27,093 nt of DNA from positions 1 to 27,093 of the forward strand of contig JAHBMJ010001685.1 of the NCBI GenBank assembly GCA_018398765.1. The letters are read 5' to 3'. Source of the DNA: Chromera velia. Taxonomy: Eukaryota > Sar > Chromeraceae. This document shows, one piece after another, positions 1-9,859 of the stretch. The translations under genes were made by a program, and so were the position numbers. The stretch's first letter is position 1. Each line of letters begins with the position of its first letter. Below the pieces are notes generated by a model. That model had not been told where the DNA came from. It was given only the letters and a program-made list of their open reading frames with translations, and did no database searches.

Positions 1-878
1 TCGCTTTGCATGATGATTTACTTAGCATCCAGCTTCTTTGTTCTGCTAAGAGCTTGACAGAAACGCACAAGGGAGGTCACTGAGAGAGGGTCGATGGAGA
101 GTCTGCTGGAGCCTCCATTTTTTAACCACCTCTTCTGAAGCTTTGCACAGCTCTCAGTCGTGCCAGACATTTTTCCACCCAGACCAATTGCTCAGCTTTC
201 ATGCATTTGAATGTCTTCCACTTGCTCCGTGTGTGTCAGTCTTTAAAAGTGGTCCATACTATCCCGACGCAAGTGTTCCTTACTCATTCATCCTTTCTCA
301 TTTGTGGCACTCCATACTGGTCTCCGTCTAAACATTTGGATCTACCTACGGACCTGTGCTTCTTTTTCACAGTTTCTTATTGACACACGCAGAACGATTT
401 ACAAGCTTTTGCACTGTGTAGTGTGAATTCTTTGTAAAAAGAATTATATTGTCTCTGTGCTCTGTTCTTCGGAATCCTGTCCAACCCCTGCTGACCGCCT
501 CCTATCCAGTCTGACCAGCCTAGCTGTGAAGCCCTCCTTCCTGCACTGTTTCCCTTGCAAAAAAAGCAATTCTTTATAGTTGATTAGCGGCGCTAAACGT
601 TGCTTTTGAGCATATCCATTAGTGTTGTGCCTGTGTATTTCTTTGCAGGTAACATTCACTAACTTCTACGTGCCGCGGTGATCATAATTTTTCCTACCAT
701 GCACCCTAGCTAATCAACCTGTCTTTTGAGCACATTTGAGCAGATTCGCATAGGAGTAACGATTTTAAATGCTTTAAAAGGCTCTAGATTGCTTTAAGCA
801 ACCTAGTTTTACTTTATAATGAAACTAAAATATAGTAAATTTAAAAGTCACTTTGAATTCCACTAAGTCCTACTTTAG
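1..878. other. Non-genic left flank, AT-rich towards its right end
   Basis: I see no convincing coding exon, RNA gene or repeat here. The short open frames have no recognisable motifs and no matched splice sites. Bases 740-870 are very AT-rich. An in-frame TAG near 876 closes the LINE reading frame on its 5' side, so the LINE boundary probably lies close to the right edge of this stretch. Confidence 0.4.
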
Positions 879-932
879 AGTCCACTCTGTTCTCTACGAA
901 CGGCTGATTCTTTCTCTCTTTTCTGGGCCCGT

Positions 933-2309
933 GTGTTTAAGGGAGACGGACTCCCCTCCGCCCCTGCTAGCCCTGTGTTCCCCCCTCCTTCTTCCCCCAC
1001 TTTTTCTCTCCACATGGTAGAGGAAACCCTGAAAGGAATAGACGTGAATAAAGCTGCCGGTCTTGATGAAATCGCCCCTAAACATCTCGCTCTTTGCTTT
1101 AAACACTCAACCCTTTCTCGCTTTCTCCTCTTTGTCTTCTTTAATTTATTTCATTCTTTTTCCTTTTGGCCGTGTAGATGGAACGTCCTGAGGATTGCTC
1201 CAGTACCGAAGGGTCCCCTTTCCCTTGATTGCAATGAATGGAGGCCCATTCACATTGTTGGTCTTTTGGGTAAGGTTTTTGCTCTTCTTATAGACGTCCG
1301 CCTTCGTAAAGAGATGAGGATCGATGAGAGACAGTTAGGCTTCAGGAGGGGCGTGGGGATACAGAAAATGTTCGCGTCTCTCTCTTCTCTCATTCTTCAG
1401 TCTAAATACAAAAAAGAACCCCTCATCACAGCATTTGTAGACTTTTTCAAAGCCTTTGATACAGTGCCCAGAGAGAAAATGTTAGAGAGACTGAAGGATG
1501 AAGGGGTCAGTCAGGCAGACATCCATATGATTCATTCTATGTACTGTAATGTTGCTGCAAGGGTTGATGGGGGGGACAAGTGCTTATCAGAGGGAGCGGG
1601 TGTGAAGCAGGGTGATCCTCTGTCTCCTCTTCTTTTTCTCCTGTTTATAAACAATTTACATAAAGCCCTCACCTCTGAGAACCAACAACCGAGTGGTAAC
1701 GAAGGAAGGAGCGCTTTGAAACCTGTTAAGCTTTCCACAACTCTAATAGAGAGTATTGGTTATGCTGATGACCTTGTGTTGTTTGTTCACAGCGCTGCAG
1801 ACCTACAAAAGAGATTCCGGCACCTCGAGGTATACTGCAATGAACAGGGACTCACGGTAAACTTAAAAAAAATAAAGATCCTTCGCCTATCTTCCCCTGA
1901 TCCTCTCATTGATCCCGCTTCCCCTTTTATTTTTAATGGAAGGCCGGTTGAGCATGTTGATAAATACAAATACCTCGGCAACTGGATCTTTGAGGGGGGG
2001 GATCTATCTAAAACTGTAAAAGCAAGAATTGAATCGGCAGAAAGAGCACTGGGGTGTGTGTTTGAAACTCTCTCTTCAATTGGTTTCGTTTCTTCTTTTT
2101 CTCGAATTCAACTGTTTAAAGCTCTTTGGGTGCCCATTGTAATGTTTGGTCTTGAAACCCTTCCTCTTAGGCAGTCAGATGTTCAATGCCTCGATGCATT
2201 GCAACTCCGTTTTGTTCGCTGGTCATTTGGTTTGTCCCATAACTCTTTTGTCTCACCTTTTCTTCATTCTTTTGGTTTGGAACCTTTTGTCTGTCTGTTT
2301 GCGAAATAG
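933..2309 (+). pseudogene. LINE reverse transcriptase domain (fragment)
   Basis: This 458-codon frame carries the ordered motifs of a non-LTR reverse transcriptase. They are an N-terminal KAAGLDEIAP motif (about residue 37), PVPKG followed by NEWRPI (finger motifs), QLGFRRG, motif A FVDFFKAFD, motif B GVKQGDPLSPLL, motif C YADDLVLF, motif D around GLTVNLKK, and motif E YKYLGNWIF. All three catalytic aspartates (one in motif A, two in YADD) are intact. The listed first codon is GTG at 933 and the frame is open slightly further upstream, so this is a truncated product rather than a true start. The closing TAG is followed by continued LINE-like sequence in the same frame to 2504, so it looks like a nonsense mutation. 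Functionally it would copy LINE RNA at a nicked target, but this copy is unlikely to be active. Confidence 0.9.
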
Positions 2310-3123
2310 GTAGCCAGCTTCTTTCAGTCTCTCAAATCGATAGCGCGCGCCTTGCCTACGGCTGTATGGGAGGCGTGCATCGCTGGTTCTAGTGCCCCCT
2401 TTGTGTCCTCCACCAAACGTCTGGCTCTGCCCCTTGATAATTCTCTCCTTGAAGACATGAATGAGCCATGCCAAGAAAAACAAAAAAAAAAGGGGGAAAT
2501 ATAAATGGAAAGAGACGTGTTGCAAGATTCAGACGAACCAATGGCTTAGGGAATGGGCTAAAAGGCAAGAAGACAGCAGGAATAGAGATAGAATCTTTTA
2601 TCCCCGTGCTGCCTTCACTGATTTCCAAAGAGAGAACCCTTCCAGACAGAGGCTTCTCCTAGCAGAAAGGAAATGACAGTCACGTCCGTCAAACACAGGA
2701 AACGATCCGCATATATGCACGCTGTCCCCTTATCTTCTTAAATCCTCTACGAACATCCGCCCTCTCCTGAGAGCGATGACGGGTAACTATGTGCAGCGGG
2801 GGGAGCTAGAGAAGACCTGCTTGGCTTACTCTGGCAGAGAAGTTTGTGATGAGATCCACTTGCTCATAGAATGTGCAGACACAGAGAGGGAAAGACAGAA
2901 GCTTCACGACATCATCAGCAGAATAAAGGAGCGCGCGCCGATTGAGAAACGGGTGGAAATTGTGCAATGGGTGGTTGCCTCTGCTGGTAGAGGAGTGGGA
3001 GAGAATAAAAAGAAAGCCCAAGAGATGATCGCTCTTATTTCGTCATTCCAGCCTCTAGCAGGTATGAGGGCAGTTGAGGAGTGCATAGCCAAATTAGAGA
3101 GAGTTCATGTTGATATGTGTTAA
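2310..3123 (+). pseudogene. LINE C-terminal region with Cys/His motif, frame broken
   Basis: After the TAG the same frame runs to a TAA at 2502-2504. Around the A-run at 2482-2491 coding shifts by one frame and then continues to 3123, interrupted by a TGA at 2674. The last part contains RAMTGNY and then a C...C...H...C arrangement (CLAYSGREVC, then EIHLLIEC), the zinc-knuckle-like motif found at the C terminus of many LINE ORF2 proteins. The stretch from 2776 to 3123 (115 codons from ATG) is intact and ends with VHVDMC and a TAA. I infer it is the tail of the RT protein above, not an independent gene. Confidence 0.7.
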
Positions 3124-3155
3124 TGGATCAATACGCTAGGTCAACGAACCAACAT

Positions 3156-3459
3156 TGCGAAAGGGTTGGCACTGCCACTGGGAGGGTGCGCCCACCTTTC
3201 CAAACATCCACCGCCCTCACTCGCAGGAGTTTGGCAGGGCCACGGCATGCCGTTGAGGTACAGGGGCTACGATCTGTATCTGGAAGCGAATTAATTGAAT
3301 TAAACAGCATGCATGCATTAAAAGATACAGATTAAACAAAAATACGAAACAACAATAAGAGTCGGAAGAAGACAACAGACCCGGACTAGCCGTTTTCTTG
3401 AGCGTCTTATGTAAATAAGAGGCCAAGGCTATCACCCTAGACTAGCCAACCTCTTCACT
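3156..3459 (+). repeat. 5' LTR candidate
   Basis: This is the left member of the direct repeat pair. Its clear identity with the right member starts at CGAAAGGGTTGG (3158) and runs to CCTCTTC (3456), extending to 3459 with one mismatch. It reads TG at 3156, the usual LTR start, and carries a short AT-rich part with ATTAATTGAATTAAA near 3290 that could hold promoter elements. The other end lacks the usual CA in both copies if the 7-bp duplication defines the border. Confidence 0.6.
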
Positions 3460-3476
3460 GGTGCTTCGTCAGCGGG
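3459..3476 (+). promoter_or_regulatory. Primer-binding-site candidate
   Basis: TGGTGCTTCGTCAGCGGG sits at the inner edge of the left repeat. It starts with TGG (complement of the tRNA CCA end) and is 18 nt long, as in LTR retrotransposons primed by a full tRNA 3' end. The complementary tRNA would end ACGAAGCACCA. The matching tRNA is not in this window, so this is an inference from position and form. Confidence 0.45.
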
Positions 3477-3663
3477 CGAAGATCGTCTGTGGATTAGACC
3501 CTTCAGAGATGGATTGCTCAGACTGAGCATGAGCTATGGGAAGCGAGAGATGTCGAGGTCGCAGGGCAGCAGTGAGTACAGGTGGACTGCTGAAAGATTT
3601 GGACAGGTTGTGCTTATGCATTGACCGGCAGGTGCCGTTGGAAGAGAACTGATAGAGTTCGAG

Positions 3664-4827
3664 ATGTTTGACATCTTCTCTGGTTGTTCTTTCATGCGCT
3701 GCTTCTCCCTTGCGGAGTGGTTCTTCTCTTTTGGTGTCCCAGATGTGATCCTTGCAGACCCAGCAGATCACGAAGAAATTTTCTGGCAGACGGCAGGAGT
3801 CGGAGTCTCACTTGTACTCCAAGTTCCACCCTGGTTGCAGACGGCAAGACCGGGTGTCGAGCGACATGTCCGAGAGCGACAGCATGCACAACAGCAGCAG
3901 ATGCGAGCAGAAAGAAGTGAGGTCAAGTCCCACCAGAAGGCAGCCGGCAAGTGTTGAAAGGTGGTTGATTCCCAGAGAGAGGGGAAAGAGTCAACATTGG
4001 GTGAGCTTGTGGGAGAGAAAAGAAGAAAGAGAAAGAGAAAGCGAAAGCGAAAGCAAAAGCAAAGGAGGCCGAGGTGCAGTGAGCCTGGAAGTGAGTATGG
4101 GTCAGAACAACTGACATCTGACTGGGAGAAGCCCTCACCAGAAGCCAGTGGAAGGAGTGAGAAGCGGAGAGAGAGGAGAAGGCCGGAAAGCAAGAGATGG
4201 AGACAGTACAACAAGTACGAGAAATGCGGGGGACAAAGATTAAAAGACAGTCAGTCTGAAATGGTGAAGTGGACGAATGAGACAGAGAGAAAAGGATGGA
4301 GATGGAGACAAAGGAAAAGGGGGCAAAGGAGTAAAAGAACGAGAGCAGAAGCACTGAGCAGTCGCAGCGGGTTAGAAAGCTTCATAATAGAAGAGTCTTT
4401 CCAGGTGGCAAGCCGAGGGGGGAGCGCAAAGCACCCTTCTGTCTTTTCTGCTGAACAGAGACCACTGGCAAAAGGAACCAAAAGACAAGAAGTGAAAGAA
4501 GATGCTTTGAACGTTCGGGTGCAACAGATGAAGGCAAAAAGTCTTGAAAGCCAATTGACTAGAAAGTGGAGCTTGTCAATCGCAGTATGTATGATCAAAC
4601 TCTTAGTACATGTATGGAAGATGGCAGCTCAACAAGCGGCTCCCTTCCTCACAGTGAGGGATGGGAACGAGGCCTCCAGACATCGGGTGAAAGGGGGGGA
4701 GCAGCAGCCTCTCCAGGCAGCAACAAGGTCGCCCGACGCTCTGGCAGAGTGGGAAAGGACTTTGAGAGAAAGAAATGAGGAGATAAGGGGTGTGGACGTC
4801 TCCTCCTGGGAAATCAAATTTAGATAA
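3664..4827 (+). pseudogene. Integrase-like remnant with Lys/Arg-rich tail, one in-frame TGA
   Basis: One frame runs from 3664 to 4827, interrupted only by a TGA at 3955-3957. The first part includes FGVPDVILADPADHEE and then PPWLQTARPGVERHVRE. This is the layout of the second half of a retroviral-type integrase core, with the FG.P....D motif and then the ...G..ER motif; the Asp and Glu would be two of the three DDE residues. The second part is strongly basic (a KRKRKRKRK run), then mixed and without a known domain, ending WEIKFR. Its strand is purine-rich. The order integrase then basic tail then 3' LTR would suit a Gypsy-type element, but the match is by eye and short. No intact start is evident. 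Confidence 0.4.
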
Positions 4828-5147
4828 GACTTTGAAGGCGTTGAAGGAGCGAAGACCGACCACAGATTAAAGAGATGAAAGAAAACTTTAAGGGGGAAGA
4901 GTGAAAGGGAATTGAAGGAAGGAATTAGAAGGAAGAAAAAAAAAAGAAAAGAAATAATCAGATGATCAAAACGACCTGCATGAAAAGAAAGAAGCAGTCA
5001 CAGTGATGTAAGCATCGATAAGAAGGCTCACTGACAAGAAAGCGTAAAGAAGCAAGGATGTAAAGCAAAAGACTCGAATTAAGGTGGGGAGAGCGGAGGA
5101 GAGGAAGTGAGAGGAAGTGGAAGCTTGTGACAGCTCGTGAGCTTGTC

Positions 5148-5159
5148 AGATGAGGGGTG
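5148..5159 (+). promoter_or_regulatory. Polypurine tract candidate
   Basis: AGATGAGGGGTG lies immediately before the right repeat, the place where LTR elements prime plus-strand DNA synthesis. The call rests on position; the tract is short and contains two thymines. Confidence 0.35.
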
Positions 5160-5463
5160 TACGAAAGGGTTGGCGCTGCCACTGGGCGGGTGCGCCCACC
5201 TTTCCAAACATCCGCCGCCCTCACTCGCAGGAGTTTGGCAGGGCCACGGCATGCCGTTGAGGTACAGGGGCTACGATCTGTATCTGGAAGCGAATTAATT
5301 GAATTAAACAGCATGCATACATTAAAAGATACAGATTAAACAAAAATACGAAACAACAATAAGAGTCGGAAGAAGACAACAAACCCGGACTGGCAGTTTT
5401 CTTGAGCGTCTTATGTGAATAAGAGGGCAAGGCTATCACCCTAGACTAGCCAACCTCTTCGCT
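5160..5463 (+). repeat. 3' LTR candidate
   Basis: This is the right member of the ~300-bp direct repeat. It matches the left member from CGAAAGGGTTGG (5162) to CCTCTTC (5460), with the final three bases GCT against ACT in the left copy. It starts TA where the left copy has TG. The copy is followed at once by AACATTG, which also precedes the left repeat. The few differences from the left copy suggest a fairly recent insertion. Confidence 0.6.
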
Positions 5464-5470
5464 AACATTG

Positions 5471-6395
5471 TATATCATACTCCGTGGTTGGCCAGAGCCT
5501 AAGAAGTGGCTCACCGGCTTTAACCACCTCAATTCAAAATTCATTCATTCTAAGGATCTTCTGATACAATATCCTATAGCTAACTGAGATTTTCAGACTG
5601 AGCTGGAGTTTGAAGAGTCTATAGATCTGCCTCTCTGTCTAGGCCTTGTCTCTGGTCTAGCTCTCCGTCTGTCCTGCCGCTACCTCCAAAGCGGTAGGAA
5701 GTTACTACAGTGCGTTGCCGCTTGACATGAGACCTATACTATAGCATGAACTAGAGCATGAGACATTTATTTTTAAGTGTACTTTTATAGGTTGATGGCG
5801 ATAGCTTATGATGATGATCGAGATGGTAAATATTTTATCAGTTTTGATACATGTTTTCATTTTTTTTAACGTTTTAAAAATCCTTTTTCTTTCTGTTGAA
5901 GTTAGTTTTCTCGTGAAACGCAAAACGACGCAACTACTAGAGGGCGGTGAACTAAGAAGATTTGGTAACCGGTTACTGAAACGAAAGGGGAGGGTGTTAC
6001 CAAACAATATTATTGATTGATTATTATATTAACCCATATGAAATTCTAGGCTAACATCTGCCCTACCTTTCCGATCCCCACACGACCCTCAGAGGCTCAC
6101 AGAGCCGGCCATCAAAAACTTCTGTTGCAACCATGCATCCCTAGTCGTAAGACACACACGGGGGCCGGCTTAATCATAGTCGATGCAGAAAGGCGGGGCG
6201 CTCGCTCACGTTCACACCTCGACCTACACACACGCTACACCAAGTCGGTCCAAGTCTATAACATTGAACATTCACATACATGATTCGTAGCATGAACATG
6301 TATGACAATTAATGAGAACAACATTTTTTTATTATTTCACAAGGTTGGGCCTCTCTAACCCCGGGTGTTGTGCAGCGCTGTCACACCTGTGTTAC
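5471..6395. other. Spacer between the LTR element and the ubiquitin-like gene
   Basis: No coding exon is supported here. The segment is AT-rich between 5750 and 6050 and includes a 12-bp palindrome GTAACCGGTTAC at 5965-5976. Further right, an 8-bp inverted pair AGCCGGCC / GGCCGGCT lies near 6101 and 6163. The right end is the presumed 3' UTR of the minus-strand gene. Confidence 0.4.
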
Positions 6396-7653
6396 TCATT
6401 TAGGGGCTGTTTGGTCAAGAGTGCCGCCCAGCATTGTTTGTGCAGACCCATCCGTCACCGTGGCTGGCTGTAGAGATGTGACATCTGGCTGCTCAAATTC
6501 TTCTTTCCCTGCGCACACAAACAAGCAAATCCATTCGAGGCCGTCAGCCACATTCGATGTCTTTACAGCACATCATGCAATTGGGGGAAAACAGAGGGAA
6601 GGACAACTCTAGTGGTGAATGGGCTAGATCGGTCGGTCGGTCGGTCAGTCGGCATTAGAAATCATGTGTCGGCCTGGTTACACTGCATTCCGCAGCGCAA
6701 CAGCAGGACTTACTGCTTTTCATCCCGACAGAAAAAGGCATACAACATGCCACGGCATCTTTGGGGTACCAGCACTTCTCTTTTCTCGGAAAACGAAAAT
6801 GGGCAGACCCGCAGAGGTACAGAAACACGCGAACGGAACGTCTCGACTGACAGGATGTTTCGACCGAGAAACTGCGCGCCAATGCACGAGCACAGAGGTT
6901 CTGACATGTGAGGACAAGAATGAATTTGACCCGCCAAGTAACACACCAACCAACCAACCCACTCAGCGGCAACGACACAAACACCCTCAGGGACGGACCC
7001 TCAATTTTGTAAACCAGATGAACGACGTCACCGTTCTGAAGCTTGGCAGCCTTCACGGTCACCTCGTCAGTCAGAGTCTGCGTGCGTGCATACAGAGGTG
7101 AAACCCCCTTTGAAAGCTTCATTGACGCCTCGTACACGGATACAAAAATACATAGAGAAGACTCAGACAGACTGTCGAGCTCTATGTTTCTTCACTCACT
7201 TACATTCGATCGATCGTTTCACGTAGATGCAGTGTCATTACAAGCAGGTAGGCAGAGAGACAAATAGACGGACAGACAGAGAAGTAGGGAGCCATGCAGC
7301 TGGCAGATATATAGACGGACAGATAGACGGACACTGTATGAAGAAATCGGAGAAATCTTGAATAGTGTTAATAGTGACAAGCGAACTGCGAAGCAAGAGA
7401 AGAACGCGAGAAGACATCAAGACCGCAGAGACTAACGCATCTTCCCCTCGCATCGACGGGTTCGTCTGTCTTCACGGCAGAGAGAACGTACCAATTTTCC
7501 ATGCAACAGTCTGAACTGTGCACCGTCTCTTCCAGTCATGGCCGATATCTTGTCTCTGATTGTGCCCACTGTTTCGTCTGGATAACAGAGGAGGAACATG
7601 GTCCTGTGCTTTCTCTTGACCTTGATGTGAATGCTGTCGAGAGGGTCCAACAT
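6396..7653 (-). CDS. Ubiquitin-fold protein, elongin-B-like (3 exons, 117 aa)
   Basis: Exons on the minus strand are 7653-7492, 7077-6999 and 6508-6396 (stop TGA), with phases 0 and 1 and GT-AG introns of 414 and 490 bp. The protein starts MLDPLDSIHIKVKRKHRT, continues through DETVGTIRDKISAMTG, RLLHGKLTLTDE and NGDVVHLVYKIEG, and ends with a polar tail from KEEFEQPD. The strand-helix-strand order, the invariant-like LHGK turn and the closing LVYK strand are those of a beta-grasp (ubiquitin) domain. The length and the IKVKRK start fit the elongin-B-like ubiquitin superfamily proteins of plants and protists. There is no C-terminal Gly-Gly, so it is not conjugated. Elongin B normally stabilises elongin C in cullin-RING ubiquitin ligases and transcription complexes; that role is inferred here. 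The first ATG in frame is at 7653. Confidence 0.75.
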
Positions 7654-8425
7654 GATCGATCTGTACAATATTTCTTCAATCGATGCACAAAACTTGCTTT
7701 CCAGACTGTAGTCTTTTCTGTGTCACAAGTTCCTGTTGTTCTCCCTCCGTCCTCTACACAACCCAACAGAACGTGAGATACCCGTCTGCTTTGGCGGAAC
7801 ACCCCCTCAAGGAGCGAAGCGAAAATCACGGTACTACTTCTCAGTGCAGAAGGATTATCTCGTTTTTGTCAGACTGACTTTTGGGAGTGATCGCCGACGA
7901 ATGGACCGTCAAGGGAGCTGCATGCCATGAGCAGGGTCCCTCGTGAAAAGAAAATCTCGGAAAAACAGGAACTGTACAACAATTATTAATATCGAGTTGA
8001 CTTCGACAACTGCTTACAAGGTATTAATGATCAATGAGACACTCTAGCTTACTGACAATGATAGCTGCCGGCCGCATCTTGCACTTCCGGCCCGCCATGG
8101 CCTGCCGTATCCGTCGCCCGTCCACTGCGCCCAGGGCCGCGCGCCGCTCAGTGCATCTAGCTGGGCTTATTAATAATTAGCCTCACTTCGCTTTTCCGGG
8201 TCCTCGGAAGGTCCCGGAAAGGTCCGCGAGCCATTCCGAGCCATATTCGAATGCACGCAAAAATCGGCTGCAGCATGCACCTCGATCTCTCTCTTTCTCT
8301 TTGAAAGGTGATCTTGCAAGGATTCCAGGAGGTCTCAGCCAAATTTTCCGGTGCTTGAGTCAGTTGGTGTTTGGTAGGCCTGGCAACAAACAAGGAAGGT
8401 GGTGATCGACAATCCTTATTTCACG
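7654..8425. promoter_or_regulatory. Divergent intergenic/promoter region
   Basis: This 772-bp gap separates two genes that are transcribed away from each other, so it must hold both promoters and both 5' UTRs. I see no clear TATA box. The part at 8060-8150 is GC-rich (GGCCGCGCGCCGC) and is followed by TTATTAATAATTAG at 8168. A pyrimidine-rich stretch (CTCTCTCTTTCTCTTT) near 8287 precedes the plus-strand start by about 130 bp and may be a 5' UTR intron tract. Short open frames here look non-coding. Confidence 0.4.
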
Positions 8426-9859
8426 ATGAAGGTCGTTTTGCAGCTTGCTCTTTTTGCAGTCTCCTCCTCTGCGTTTCTGCTGAGAGGAGGACCTGTCACC
8501 CGTTCCCTGTCTTCCCCTGCCGCAAGAGATTCCAAGACTGCCCTAAATGTTGTCTACAGTTTCGAGTCCGCAATGATGGCTGTCACCGGAAAGAAGGACA
8601 AGGTCACTGCCTTCTACTACTTCCCTGAATGCACCTTCTGCAAGAAGATCTTTGACTGGGCAGAGGAGAACGGTCTTGACCTTGAGTCAAAGGGAATCAC
8701 CCTCAAGAACATCAGGGGTCAGCTGAGAATGACGTCTTGTCTCTTCTGTGCCTGTGCAAGACCGATCGTGAGCAAGGATGAGCAAGGAAGTTTATGATGC
8801 AGGATGTTCGTTTCGCTCTCTGCCGCTTAACCACCCGCGTGCCTGCCTGCCTGCCTGCTTGTGTGTCTGCAGACGAGAACGGAGATCCCTCCGAGTACGG
8901 CTACGAGTTGGTCGCGAAGGCCTCTGGGAAGAAGCAGGTACCCGCGATTGAGATCGGAGGACGACACATCATGCAGGAGTCTGGGGACATCATGGCCCTG
9001 TTCTCGAAGATCTATCTCGACAAGGAGGTCTGTCTGTCTGTCTGCATGTCTGTCTCACTCAATCTGCGTGTGCGCATGATGTTCAGTCATTCGGTCGCTC
9101 AAATTATCTGGGGCGGATGGAGGCGAGACGGGAGGCAAGGAAACACAGAAGAGATGAAGGAAGCACCGACCGCAGATAGGGTACAGGATAAGGACGGTTG
9201 GGACCAGCGGTGGGACACCAGGGTTTTTATATGTTAATTGTGGCTGTGGAGGGTTATCTCCGTTCTCTATGTTGGATGGATGGTCCTCGCTGGATCAGAC
9301 CGGGGCGAGTCACGTCGTCTGACTGAGATCTTGAAGGGCTTAGATTCGCAACAGTGCCCGATAGGAGGATACTGTTTCCTGTCTGTATCTGTCGATCTCA
9401 CATCAAACAGATCATGCACGCTTGCGTGTCAGTGTTGATGCCATTATTTGTATCCTCCTCTGGGATTTCTTTTTTGTTTCTACGGCATTTACGAGTCAGT
9501 GAGCCAGGCACAGAAGTCAGACGGAGTGGGCGCACCTGCTTCAGGCGTGTGTGGCAGAAGAGAAAGGAAAGGGGAAGGGGTTTGTGTGGAGTGAGTGTGT
9601 GAGGACAACGAAGAGAGTCATGAGAACGTTTATGAGGAGGCGAGCCAGTGAGAGGTGCATTCATCGCCCATGCACTTCAAGTGAGTCAGTCGGGAGGATA
9701 CAAGCATGCGCTGAACCAATTTTTCGCTTTATTTCAACCATCTCTGAATTGTTCCCTGCCGTCACACTGTGTGCGTGCGTGCAGATGGAGAGGAAACTGA
9801 GCAGCGGATCGGGGATTAAGGTGGAGTCGTACATGGAAATTGCGGATCTCCTTGACTAA
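8426..9859 (+). CDS. Glutaredoxin-like protein with plastid-type bipartite leader (3 exons, 173 aa)
   Basis: Exons are 8426-8717, 8873-9027 and 9785-9859 (stop TAA), with phases 1 and 0 and GT-AG introns. The ATG at 8426 is chosen because it starts a classic signal peptide, MKVVLQLALFAVSSSA, followed by FLLRGG and a Ser/Arg-rich stretch to about residue 37. A signal peptide with Phe after the cleavage site followed by a transit-like region is typical of complex-plastid proteins. The mature part has FYYFPECTFCKKIF with the redox pair C69-x-x-C72, then QVPAIEIGG with the cis-Pro at 121, and MQESGDIMALF. This is the thioredoxin-fold glutaredoxin arrangement; the partly GST-N-like ES.DI motif contacts glutathione in relatives. 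It likely reduces disulfides or handles glutathione in the plastid. CTFC differs from the common CPYC. Exon 3 adds a short C-terminal helix with no known motif. Confidence 0.85.

Larger units (their letters stand above)
879..3123 (+). mobile_element. 5'-truncated, decayed LINE (non-LTR retrotransposon)
   Basis: This is a LINE-type element in the order reverse transcriptase, thumb/connector, then C-terminal Cys/His motif. No endonuclease domain is present upstream, so the copy is 5' truncated, as is usual after incomplete target-primed reverse transcription. The frame is broken three times: a TAG at 2307-2309, a +1 shift in or near the A-run at 2482-2491, and a TGA at 2674-2676. Coding potential resumes after each break in a frame that continues LINE-like sequence, so this is one decayed element rather than several genes. 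The true 3' end is unclear because an LTR-like element begins 28-35 bp after the last stop. The clade cannot be decided by eye. Confidence 0.85.
3151..5470 (+). mobile_element. Non-autonomous LTR-retrotransposon-like element
   Basis: Two direct repeats of about 300 bp lie about 1.7 kb apart. They differ at about 9 positions by eye. The outer flanks are identical 7-mers, AACATTG at 3151-3157 and at 5464-5470, as expected for a target-site duplication; a 5-bp AACAT version would let the left repeat start with the canonical TG. Directly after the left repeat is an 18-nt primer-binding-site candidate beginning TGG, and directly before the right repeat is a purine-rich tract. The interior holds an integrase-like remnant but no gag, protease or RT. 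It is most likely a deletion derivative, inserted just past the LINE coding end. Its exact ends are uncertain because the repeats end in CT rather than CA. Confidence 0.65.

Noticed and set aside
3961-4827. The basic 288-codon frame as an independent gene
   Set aside because: It has no ATG at its start (GTG), is in the same frame as the integrase-like stretch across one TGA, and lies wholly inside the LTR-like element.
3158-5460. The two 300-bp repeats as 3' ends of two LINE copies
   Set aside because: The left copy follows a LINE stop by only 34 bp, which made this attractive. The matching AACATTG outside both copies, the TGG-starting site and the purine tract fit LTRs better. Kept as the refuting alternative.
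6655-6998. Reading through exon 2 of the ubiquitin-like gene to a stop at 6655
   Set aside because: The extension is not domain-like. Splicing at 6998 to the exon at 6508 restores phase and gives the expected EEFE-type tail.
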